Source: VRUE01 sp963705635 (GTDB lineage Bacteria; Actinomycetota; Thermoleophilia; Solirubrobacterales; 70-9). Taken from it: a stretch of DNA of 64,000 nucleotides. The translations under genes were made by a program, and so were the position numbers. This document shows, one piece after another, positions 1 through 8,283 of the stretch. The stretch covers positions 1 through 64,000 of the forward strand of contig CAVPKH010000004.1 of NCBI GenBank assembly GCA_963705635.1, read 5' to 3'. The first letter of the stretch is position 1, and each line of letters starts with the position of its first letter. The notes below the pieces were generated by a model. The model was given only the letters and a program-made list of their open reading frames with translations. It searched no databases and was not told the DNA's origin.

Positions 1-1400
1 GCGTAAGCCGTCAGCCCGACCGCGACAGCGGCGAGGGCAGCGTAGGAGGCGGTACGCGCCTGCGGCCGGCGCCGGCCGACGCGGTCGTGGAGGATGGCGA
101 GCAGCAGGACCAGCGGCGCCGCGTAGTAGGGCGCGTAGGAGGCCTCGGCGGTGAAGGCGTTGTAGGCGCGGGCGCCGAGCGCCGCGGCGGCGGCGACCAG
201 GGCCAGGTCGAAGCCCCAGGAGCCCGAGATCGGCGCCGTTCTCGCCGCGGAGCAGGCGCACCGGCGACCACGCGCAGGCGGCGAAGCCGAGCGCCGGGCA
301 GCCAGCTCATCCCGATCAGCAGGTGGGTCGACTCATCCTGGACCGCCGACGCGGGCGCCGGCCCAGATGCCGAGCACGCCGCCAGCGCCGTCGATCAGCA
401 GGAGGGCGCCGAGCGCCGCCGCGAGCGGCCAAAGCGCTCGCGACCTGCCCGCGGCGTCGCGGCCGCCGCGAGAAGACTGCACGGCGCGATCGACGCCGCC
501 GAGCAGGGCGCAGGTAGAGCGCCGCGCGCGGGCCAGGGTCGCGGCGAAGCTTTCGAGGTCGAACGGGGCCCAGGCGCTCTGCGAGCTGAAGCCGGCGATG
601 CGCAGGAAGTCGACCGGCCAGAGGTTCTCGGTGAAGAGCGTGCGCCGCGCCGGCGTCGGCGGCGAGCAGCGCCCAGCACGGTGCCGGCGACGAGCAGCGC
701 CGGCAGCGCCAGCCGCGGCACGCCGCGCAGGGCCGCGCGGATCCCTGTCCTGGCGCGCCTGCCCGACCAGGAAGGCGGCGGCGGTGAGCGCGGCGACGGC
801 GGCGAACTCGGGCCGGGTCAGGCAGACGACGCCCGGCGGCGAAGCCGGCGAGGACGAGGCGCTCGCGCGAGAGGGCGAGCAGCATCAGCAGCATGAAGAG
901 GATGCCGAAGGTGGCCGAGTTGGTGTGGGGCAGGACGAAGTTGAGGGCGGTGCCGGAGAAGCCGATCGTGGCGACGATCGCCGTGGCGAGGGAGGCGGGC
1001 ACGACCGGCGAGCAGGCGCCGGGCCAGCGCGTAGAAGGCGGCGAGGATCGCCGCCGTCTGCGCCAGCCCGAAGGCAAAGGCGGTGGTGAAGCTGGTGCCG
1101 AAGACGGCGAAGCTGCCGCCGAGGGCGTAGACGCCAACCGGGCCGTAGAAGTAGCGGATGTCCTGGTAGGGCTCGCCGCCGCTGGCGATCGAGGCGGCCG
1201 TGGTCAGCTCGTGCCCGGCGTCGACCGAGGGAACGCCCCACTTGCGCCAGCTCAGCGCCGCGAGCAGGGCGAAGAAGAGGGCGAGGCCGGCGATCGCGAT
1301 CGCGTCCGGGCTGGCGCTGATCCGCCGTGCCTTGGAGGCGGCGCCGAGCTCGGGCGTCCGGGACGGCCCGCCGCGGCGGCGTGCGAACGGCAACGCTCAT
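1..1400 (-). CDS. Multi-pass membrane glycosyltransferase-like protein (partial, frameshifted)
   Basis: The reading frame is broken into several pieces, but joined together they give one polytopic membrane protein that runs off the left edge. From about 1390 the frame reads a basic start, a first hydrophobic helix (IAIAGLALFFALLAALSW) and an extracytoplasmic loop containing VDAGHELTTAASIASGGEPY and the sequence DIRYFYGPVGVYALGG. Further helices follow near 1080-1020, 1000-840 and 720-680, and the last visible helix is at about 1-60. The loop after the first helix resembles GT-C-fold (ArnT/PMT-like, GT39) lipid-linked sugar transferases, so I infer transfer of a sugar from a lipid carrier at the outer membrane face. 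The start overlaps the stop of the upstream flippase by 4 bp (ATGA at 1397-1400), so the two are translationally coupled. A start at 1393 in the adjacent frame is also possible. Frame changes fall near 1020, 835, 660 and 500. Confidence 0.6.
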
Positions 1401-2981
1401 GCCGAGGCGGGCCGCACCGCTCCGAGGAGGAGGCGCATCTGGCCCGGTGCGAGGCGCAGGGCGGCCAGCGCACGCCGTAGAGGATCGAGCCGATGCCGAC
1501 CGTCAGCAGCGGCGTCGCGACGCCGGTTCCGATCGCCTCGCCGATCGCGGCGCCGATGCCGAAGCAGGCCGCGGCGAAGAGGGCGAAGCGGAGCCCGTCA
1601 CGGGCAAGCTCGCGGGCGATCGCGCCGCTGCCGCGGCCGGCGCCGACGACCAGCAGGACGACCGCGAAGGCGAGCGGGACGATGAAGAAGGCGCCGACCA
1701 CGCCGTTGGCGCCGAAGAGGGCGCCGCCGAGCGCGGTGATCGCGACGTGGAGGACGAAGACGCGGGATCGCCAGCAGCGTTGACCAGCTTCGCCCGGCCG
1801 AGCGCGAACATCGCCGGCAGCAGCAGGTTGACCAGCAGCGCGGCCACCGTCCAGGCGCAGAGCAGCGCCGCGAAGACCCGCAGCTGAGTCGACCTGCGAG
1901 GCGTCGAAGCTGGAGGGCAGGACGTCGCCGATCAGCGTCGCGCCACCGGCGATCAGCGCCGCCAGCGCCGGGCGCGACGAGCAGCATCGCGTAGCGGAAG
2001 CCGGCCGGAACGGTGTCGGCGATCACCTCGCGCCAGTCGGCGAGGGCGCCGCGGCGCATGTCGGCGATCCGCGACATGCCGAGGGCGAAGCCGGTGGCCG
2101 CGACGAGGTAGCTGGCGAAGAGGTAGGCGTAGGAGAGCACCGTCGCGTCGCCGGCGCTGTAGTTGCTGGCGAAGGCGAGCGTGACCACGTAGAGGCCGTT
2201 GAAGGCGAGGTAGATCATGGTGCTGCCGAGGACGAGCCAGGCGCAGCGGGCGAAGCGGCGAAAGGTCAGCGTCGCCGCTCGCTTCGGCGCCGACGGGGCC
2301 GAGCGGCTGCTGCGGACGCCGTCGAGCATCGACGCTGCAGGTGACGACGGCCATCGCCAGCATCGACCAGCCCAGCGAGAGCTCGCCGGCCGCGCCCGAC
2401 ACCGCCAGGTAGACGACGAGGCCCGCGAGCGGCGCCGGCGATGTAGGCGCAGGCGATCCGGTCGAAGCGGTCGCGCACGGCGAGCAGGGTTGCGGCGCCG
2501 GCGGCCCAGAGCTGCAGGATCATCGCGAGGCCGAGGATCGGCAGGGCCGATTCGGTGACGCCGCGCCCGGCATCGCCGAGCCCGGGCGCCAGCAGCGCGG
2601 CCAGCGGCCGCGCCAGCGGGATCGTCGCGATCGCGACCGGCACCGCGATCGCGAGCAGCGCCAGGGCGAACTCGCGCGGGCGTGAGACGGGCCTCGTCGC
2701 CGACCAGCAGCGGCGCCGAGGTGACCCGGATGCTCTGGCTGAAGACGCCGAAGCTCGTGTAGAGGGCGAAGGCGACGAAGAAGCCGTCGGTGCGACCGTC
2801 GATGCCGAAGGAGCTGAGGTAGAGCAGCGCCTGGATGCCCGAGGTGGCGCCCATGGCGAGGGTCGCGATCGCCATCGCGACGCCCGGCGTGGGCGTGCTT
2901 CTCACGCAGCCCGTCCTTGTGGTCAACTGGCTGGGGAATGGCGGCAGGGGCCGCCGGGGGCACGGCTGTGCTGGTGCTCAT
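1397..2981 (-). CDS. MurJ/MviN-like polysaccharide or lipid flippase (frameshifted)
   Basis: Joined across frames this is a ~520-residue protein with repeated hydrophobic helices. Near its N-terminus it reads GRTDGFFVAFALYTSFGVFS, which matches the family signature of MviN/MurJ-type flippases (TDAFFVAF in characterised members). Later helices include LVLGSTMIYLAFNGLYVVTL and PLAFAVVLLVVGAG. Such proteins move lipid-linked saccharides across the cytoplasmic membrane. Its place beside a GT-C-like enzyme and within a polysaccharide locus points to export of a surface glycan rather than peptidoglycan lipid II. The start is uncertain: ATG at 2981 needs one frame change, and the site at 2926 reads straight into the first helix. 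Frame changes fall near 2680, 2430, 2300, 1970, 1850, 1700 and 1460. The C-terminus reads GQMRLLLGAVRPASA and ends at 1397-1399, overlapping the next start. Confidence 0.65.
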
Positions 2982-3069
2982 GCCTCACTAACGGCCGCAC
3001 CGGCTCAATACTTTGCCGCCGGTGGACAACGAGCACAAGAATCTTTTGAGCCTCGGCGTTTGTGCAGTG

Positions 3070-4632
3070 ATGGCGCAGCCGAAAATGACCTTGCTCTCGG
3101 GGTTCGCGCGCTCGGTAGGGGCCTTTGCCGAGCGGCCGGCCCTGGAGGTCGCGGGCGAGACGCTCAGCTATGGAGAGCTGGGTCGGCGGGCCGCCGGCAT
3201 CGGCGCCGCGATCGCCGAGCGCAGCCCGGATGGCGCACCACCCCTGACCGCGGTCTTTGCCTCGCGCAGCCCGGCGGCGTTCGCCGGTGTCCTCGGCGCG
3301 CTCTGGGCTGGCCACGGCTACGTCCCGCTCAACCCCGCCTTCCCGGCGAAGCGCTGTCGCGACATGCTGCTGCGCTCCGGCTGCCGCACTCTCGTCGTCG
3401 ACGCCGGCCTCGGCGGCGCGGCTCGATCAGCTGCTCGAGGGCATCGACGAGCCGCCGGCGATGATCGCCCCGGACGAAGAGGGCGGAGCACTCGACTCCA
3501 CGGCAGAGCCGGTCTTCCCCTCCGAGGACGCGATCGCGTATCTGCTCTTCACCTCCGGCAGCACCGGCAGCCCGAAGGGCGTCGGGGTCGCCCACCGGAA
3601 CGTCGTCTCCTTCGTCGAGGCGGTTGCCGAGCGCTACGGGATCGACGAGAACGACCGCTTCTCGCAGACCTTCGACATGACCTTCGACCTCTCGGTCTTC
3701 GACATGTTCGTGGCCTGGGAGCGCGGCGCCTGCGTTTGCTGCCCGTCCGAGCGCCAGCTGATGGCGCCGGGCCGCTTCATCCGGGACTCCGAGCTGACGC
3801 GTCTGGTTCTCGGTGCCGTCGCTGGGCGCGGTGATGCGCCGGCTGCGCATGCTCAAGCCCGAGCAGCTACCCGAGCCTGCGCTGGAGCCTCTTCTGCGGC
3901 GAGCCGTTGCCGGCAGAGCTTGCCGGGGCATGGGCCGCGGCGGCGCCGTCATCCGTGGTCGAGAACCTCTACGGGCCAACCGAGGCGACGATCGCCTGCA
4001 CCCTGCATCGCTTCCTGCCGGGGGAAGCCGGCGGCGACAACGGCGTGGTCCCGATCGGCGAGCCGATCGGCGCCACTCGAACGCTGGTCGTCGATCCAGA
4101 TCTGCGCGAGGTGGCCCCCGGCGGTGACGGCGAGCTGCTGGTCGCGGGTCCGCAGGTGACGCCCGGGCTACTGGCAGGACGCCGAGAAGACCGCCGCCGC
4201 CTTCGTCATCCCTCCCGGCCTGGAGGAGACTCACTACCGGACTGGCGACCGGGTCAGGCGCCCCCTGCAGCCCGGCGAGCCGCTGGCCTACGTCGGCAGG
4301 ATGGACCACCAGATCAAGGTGCTCGGCCACCGGGTCGAGCTCGGCGAGGTCGAGGCCGCGCTGCAGGGACGCCTCGGGCATCGACGCCGCGATCGCCGTC
4401 GGCTGGCCGCTGACCGAGAGCGGCGCGGGGGGGATCGCGGCCTTCCTGGGCGACCCCGAGATTGACCTGCAAGCGCTTGCGCAGCGCTCTCAGCGAGCGC
4501 CTGCCCGAGTACATGGTGCCGCGGCGCTTCGAGCTGCTGGAGGCGCTGCCACTCAACGCCAACGGCAAGTTCGACCGCAAGGCGATGCTGGCGCTGCTGC
4601 AGTCAGAGCAGACGGCGCCGGCCCGGCTCTGA
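3070..4632 (+). CDS. Stand-alone amino-acid adenylation (AMP-binding) enzyme, DltA/NRPS A-domain type (frameshifted)
   Basis: This encodes a complete adenylation domain of about 515 residues over at least five frame changes (near 3420, 3800, 3880, 4160 and 4370). Visible signatures in order are the P-loop-like core LLFTSGSTGSPKGV (A3), FDMTFDLSVFDMFV (A4), NLYGPTEATIACT (A5), HYRTGDRV (A7/A8), GRMDHQIKVLGHRVELGEVE (A8), and the invariant lysine region LPLNANGKFDRKAM (A10). The protein ends 15 residues later, so there is no fused carrier or condensation domain. The family activates an amino acid as aminoacyl-AMP and loads it on a carrier protein, as DltA does for D-alanyl decoration. Its location between a flippase and surface-protein genes suggests it supplies an amino-acyl substituent to a cell-surface polymer; that is inference. 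No separate carrier-protein gene is visible nearby. It is divergent from the flippase; ATG 3070 and 3085 are both possible starts. Confidence 0.75.
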
Positions 4633-4637
4633 GGCTC

Positions 4638-5819
4638 TCAGCGGGCTCCGGGCCCGTAGCGCCGGTCGGCGGGCGACCAGTTGATTCCGGCGTCGCCGCT
4701 GCGCAGGCGATAGTCGTCATCAACGGGACGGACGAATTGGGGCGAGCAGTCCCTCCTCGATGACGAGCCGAGCCGGGGCAGGGTTCCTTCCCACTGGCAA
4801 ACCGTGTTGCCGGTCTCGGTGAAATTCGGGAAACCGCCGGTCCAGTCGCTCCAGCCGCGGTAGATCACGTTGTCGGCGACGACGACCGCGCCGAACGGGC
4901 CTTCGCGGAGCACCAGGGGAGAGCGGTTGCCCGGGGTCCAGACCGTGTTGCGGCTCAGCCTCAGGCCCTGCGCCGGGCCGAAGACCTGCACGATCGAGGG
5001 CGGGCCGCAATCGGACTCCGGTGGGTCGCAGGGCGCCGCATTGCGCAGCATCAGGTTGTCGGTGACGACAACGTTGGAGACCGCTTGCGGCTGGTCCTTG
5101 ACGAAGAAGCCCTGACAGCGGTTGTCGTGCAGGTAGTTGCGCCGGAAGTAGAGGCCGTCGCCGCCCCAGACCGACTGCAGGCAGTCACTGTGATTGCCGT
5201 TCTCGCGCACGCCGGTGATCTCGTTGGCTTCGATCAGGATCCCGTAGGGGTCGGGGTCGGCGCTGTCGTGGTAGCGGTTGAGTCGAATTGCGTCCTCGCC
5301 GAAGGGTCCGGCGAAGAGGTTGCCGCGGACCGTCGTGTCGGCGATCGAGGTGGTGGTCGTGGGGCCGGCGTTGAGCCCGAAATAGCCGCCGCCAATGCGG
5401 TTGTTGAGGACCGAGATGCTGCGCGAACCGGGTTCGATGGTGATTTCGCCGGCCACGTTGAAGCGCGCCAGGGTCAGGTTTGCGCCACTCAGGTTGGCTC
5501 CGGCGATCCTCGCCTTGCCGGGGTTCTCGGCCCTCACCGTGACGCCCGGCCGGTCCTTGTCGGCGTCGAGCCTGAGCTCGTCGTAGCTCCCGTCGGCCAG
5601 GCAGACGATCGACCCCGGGGCCGAGGCATCGGCCGCTGATTGCGCTGCCGAGAGGCTCGAGACGCTGGTGGTGCACCCCCCGGCATGACCACCGCCCCTC
5701 GCCAGCGCCTCGACCTTGTCACCGCGGGAGCCGAGCAGCAGGACGAGCACGGCGCCAATGGCGACCAGGCCAACCACGGCCAATATCACCGGAATGCGAG
5801 AACCGCGGGTTCGAGCCAT
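4638..5819 (-). CDS. Membrane-anchored parallel beta-helix protein
   Basis: This intact frame of 393 residues starts with a signal-anchor (VILAVVGLVAIGAVLVLLLG, residues ~11-30) followed by a right-handed parallel beta-helix region of the pectate-lyase/NosD-like superfamily. It has regular short rungs with stacked Asn/Val, for example LTLARFNVAGEITIEPGS and SVLNNRIGGGYFGLNAGPT. The most conserved block, shared with the next two genes, is EDAIRLNRYHD, then GVRENGNHSDCLQSVWGGD, then RNYLHDNRCQGFFVKDQ. The fold is typical of extracellular polysaccharide lyases, epimerases and hydrolases, but I see no diagnostic catalytic set, so the activity stays unassigned. It converges on the adenylation gene with a 5 bp gap. 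GTG 5822 directly precedes the chosen ATG and no good ribosome site is seen for either. It is the only paralog without Ig-like repeats. Confidence 0.8.
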   Translation of the reverse strand: MARTRGSRIPVILAVVGLVAIGAVLVLLLGSRGDKVEALARGGGHAGGCTTSVSSLSAAQSAADASAPGSIVCLADGSYDELRLDADKDRPGVTVRAENPGKARIAGANLSGANLTLARFNVAGEITIEPGSRSISVLNNRIGGGYFGLNAGPTTTTSIADTTVRGNLFAGPFGEDAIRLNRYHDSADPDPYGILIEANEITGVRENGNHSDCLQSVWGGDGLYFRRNYLHDNRCQGFFVKDQPQAVSNVVVTDNLMLRNAAPCDPPESDCGPPSIVQVFGPAQGLRLSRNTVWTPGNRSPLVLREGPFGAVVVADNVIYRGWSDWTGGFPNFTETGNTVCQWEGTLPRLGSSSRRDCSPQFVRPVDDDYRLRSGDAGINWSPADRRYGPGAR

Positions 5820-5890
5820 CACACAACAACGCGCCCGACCCGCCGTTCCTTTGCCGGCGGGTCGAGCGCTGTCGGCGCTTCAGGCCTCGG

Positions 5891-8053
5891 TCAGGGCCCG
5901 TAGTGCTGTTCGGCCGGTGCCCAGTCGACGCCGCGGTCCGAGCCGATCAGGCGCAGATCGTCGGCGGCGGGGTTGTTGAATGCGGGGGCGCAATTGACCG
6001 TCTCGCCCGGTGTCTGGGAGGGCCAGCTGCCACCTTCGGCTGTTTCACGCTTGCAGCGCGTGTTGTTGGCGAAGGTGATGGCGGACATGTTGGTGTTGTT
6101 CCAGAGCCGGTAGATCACGTTGTTTTCGATCTTCGTGTCGGCGCCAGTGCCGTTCTGGAAGGTGGCAACCTGATCGCCGGTCCAGAAGGTGTTGCGGCGC
6201 ATAACGAAGCCGGAGTAGGGCCCGAAGACCTGGAAGTAGGCGGGCTGGCCGCAGCCAGAGGCCCCTTCGCACGGTTCGTTGTTGCGGACGAAGAGGTTGT
6301 CTTCGACGTTGATGCCGACGACGGGGCTCGCCTGGTCCTTGACGAAGAAGCCCTGGCAGCGGTTGTCGTGCAGGTAGTTCTTGCGGTAAACGAGATGATC
6401 GCCGACCCAGACCGCCTGCAGGCAGTCGCTGTGGTTGCCGTTCTCGCGCACGCCGCTGATCTCGTTGCCTTCGATCAGGATGCCGATCCCGTTGCCATCG
6501 GCGTCGTGATAGCGGTTGAGTCGAATCGCGTCCTCGCCGAAGGGCCCGACGAGCTTGTTGTTGGTGATCGCCGCGTCGTTGATCTGAGTGCTCGACGTCG
6601 GCCCGGCGTTGACGCCCATGTAGCCACCGGTGATCCGGTTGTGGTCGACGACCATGCCGGTGGTGCCCGGCTCGATCGTGACCTCGCCGTTGATGTTGAA
6701 GCGGGCAAGCGTCAAGCGGGCGCCGCTCAGCGTCGTGCTGCCGAGGGTGGCTTTGCCCGGGTGCTCGGCGCGCATGGTCACACCGGGCGCCGCCTTGGTC
6801 GTGTTGAGGGCGAGTGAGCCGTAGCTGCCGTCGGCAAGGCAGACGACCGAGCCCGGCGAGGCCGAGGAGACGGCCGACTGGGCGGCCGACGTGCTCGTGA
6901 CCACCGAGGTGCATTCCTCGTTGGGGGGCGGTGGCGGCGGTGGCGGGGTGACCACTTCGCTTTCCACCGTCCAGCTCTGAGCGGCCGGAGTGCCGTCGAC
7001 GTTTTTGGCCGCGTCGATCGCCCGCACCGAGAACTGGTGAGAGCCGACCGCTACGCCGGAGTAGGCCTTCGGCGTGGTGCAGCCTGCCCAGCTGCCACTG
7101 TCGAGCTTGCATTCGAAGCTCGATCCCGCCTCGCTGGAGGAGAAGGCGAAGCTGGCCGAGGTCGAGGTGGTTTTTGCCGCCGGCCCGCTGGTGATCGAGG
7201 TCTGGGGAGCCGTGGTGTCAGTCGGGGGAGGGGGAGTTTCAGCTTCCTCCACCGTCCAGCTCTGAGTGGCCGGGGTCGCATCGACGTTTTTGGCGGCGTC
7301 AATTGCCCTGACCGAGAATTGGTGAGAGCCATCATCGAGGGCAGCGTAGGCTTTCGGTGTCGCGCAGGACGACCAGCCGGCAGCGTCGAGCTTGCACTGG
7401 AAGGTCGAACCCGCCTCGCTGGATTTGAACGAGAAGTCCGCTGATTCGGACGTCGTAACGGCGGCGGGTGCGCTGGTGATCGAAGTCTGTGGTGGTGTGG
7501 TGTCCGCGGGTGGCGGGGTGACCACTTCGCTTTCCACCGTCCAGCTCTGAGCGGCCGGAGTGCCGTCGACGTTTTTGGCCGCGTCGATCGCCCGCACCGA
7601 GAACTGGTGAGAGCCGACCGCTACGCCGGAGTAGGCCTTGGGCGTGGTGCAGCCTGCCCAGCTGCCGCTGTCGAGCTTGCATTCGAAGCTCGATCCCGCC
7701 TCGCTGGATGAGAAGGCGAAGCTGGCCGAGGTCGAGGTGGTTTTTGCCGCCGGCCCGCTGGTGATCGAGGTCTGGGGAGCCGTGGTGTCAGTCGGAGGGG
7801 GAGTGGGGGTCGGAGGCGTGCCGGGATAATGGTGGTGAAAGCGGAAGTAACGGGCGCGGCTGACGAGCACCGCCTGCCCGAGCGTCCCACGCTGGACCTT
7901 GCTATTGGTCGGCTTGGTCGATCTTCCCAAGAGCGCCAAGGGCCCGCTGGCAAAAGCAAATGAGGCGGTTACACCGACCGAGGCGACGACAAGCACTGCC
8001 GCTACCCCCATCAGCGTTGACCGTGACTTCACGTTCCGACTGGTGGGCAGCAT
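5891..8053 (-). CDS. Secreted protein: three Ig-like repeats plus C-terminal beta-helix
   Basis: This encodes 720 residues. The start at 8053 is chosen because AGGAG lies 7 bases upstream; the longer open frame to 8092 lacks a site. The chain has a signal peptide (LMGVAAVLVVASVGVTASFAFA), a linker, and three ~95-residue Ig-like/beta-sandwich repeats. Each repeat begins DTTxPQTSIT and contains FECKLD, W-x-x-C and HQFSVRAIDAAKNVD, and they are separated by Pro-rich hinges. A beta-helix domain (residues ~400-720) follows, with the same EDAIRLNRYHD, RENGNHSDCLQ and HDNRCQGFFVKDQ blocks as the neighbouring paralogs. Cysteine pairs in each Ig repeat suggest disulfides outside the cell. Repeats 1 and 3 are almost identical at DNA level. 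The likely role is a secreted or wall-associated carbohydrate-active or carbohydrate-binding protein. No catalytic residues can be assigned. Confidence 0.8.
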   Translation of the reverse strand: MLPTSRNVKSRSTLMGVAAVLVVASVGVTASFAFASGPLALLGRSTKPTNSKVQRGTLGQAVLVSRARYFRFHHHYPGTPPTPTPPPTDTTAPQTSITSGPAAKTTSTSASFAFSSSEAGSSFECKLDSGSWAGCTTPKAYSGVAVGSHQFSVRAIDAAKNVDGTPAAQSWTVESEVVTPPPADTTPPQTSITSAPAAVTTSESADFSFKSSEAGSTFQCKLDAAGWSSCATPKAYAALDDGSHQFSVRAIDAAKNVDATPATQSWTVEEAETPPPPTDTTAPQTSITSGPAAKTTSTSASFAFSSSEAGSSFECKLDSGSWAGCTTPKAYSGVAVGSHQFSVRAIDAAKNVDGTPAAQSWTVESEVVTPPPPPPPPNEECTSVVTSTSAAQSAVSSASPGSVVCLADGSYGSLALNTTKAAPGVTMRAEHPGKATLGSTTLSGARLTLARFNINGEVTIEPGTTGMVVDHNRITGGYMGVNAGPTSSTQINDAAITNNKLVGPFGEDAIRLNRYHDADGNGIGILIEGNEISGVRENGNHSDCLQAVWVGDHLVYRKNYLHDNRCQGFFVKDQASPVVGINVEDNLFVRNNEPCEGASGCGQPAYFQVFGPYSGFVMRRNTFWTGDQVATFQNGTGADTKIENNVIYRLWNNTNMSAITFANNTRCKRETAEGGSWPSQTPGETVNCAPAFNNPAADDLRLIGSDRGVDWAPAEQHYGP
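6941..7795. repeat. 285-bp near-identical direct repeat (Ig-like modules)
   Basis: Bases 6941-7225 and 7511-7795 are the same 285-bp unit at a fixed offset of 570 bases. I see only about three substitutions (near 7070, 7098 and 7138 and their counterparts). The unit encodes one 95-residue Ig-like module in frame. The middle module (7226-7510) has the same length but is clearly diverged. This pattern points to a recent unequal exchange or gene conversion of one module. Confidence 0.85.
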
Positions 8054-8283
8054 TTCAGTCTCCTTTCGCGGCATTGCCGCATAGGTCGGCATCTGGGCCG
8101 ATCTAAAAGCGCGTCGGCCCCTGATGCCCGACGAATGTTCGATACCCGGCCCTGGCTCCCTGAACCATTTATTGCGGCAAAACTTTGATCCAGGGCCTCG
8201 TCGGAGGCACGGAAAATGGCGGCGGAGAGTCGAAACTGCCCGAAGCTAAAAGTTAGGAGGCGGGCGCCCCGGCCCGCGGATTC
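8054..8283. other. Intergenic region upstream of the Ig/beta-helix gene
   Basis: These 230 bases without a gene carry the ribosome site of the downstream gene (AGGAG at its right-hand boundary, read on the minus strand). Next to the stop of the preceding gene there is a GC-rich inverted repeat (GCGGGC...GCCCGC, about 8263-8280) that may act as a weak terminator. It is locally AT-richer than its surroundings around 8165-8190. I see no confident promoter. Confidence 0.4.
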
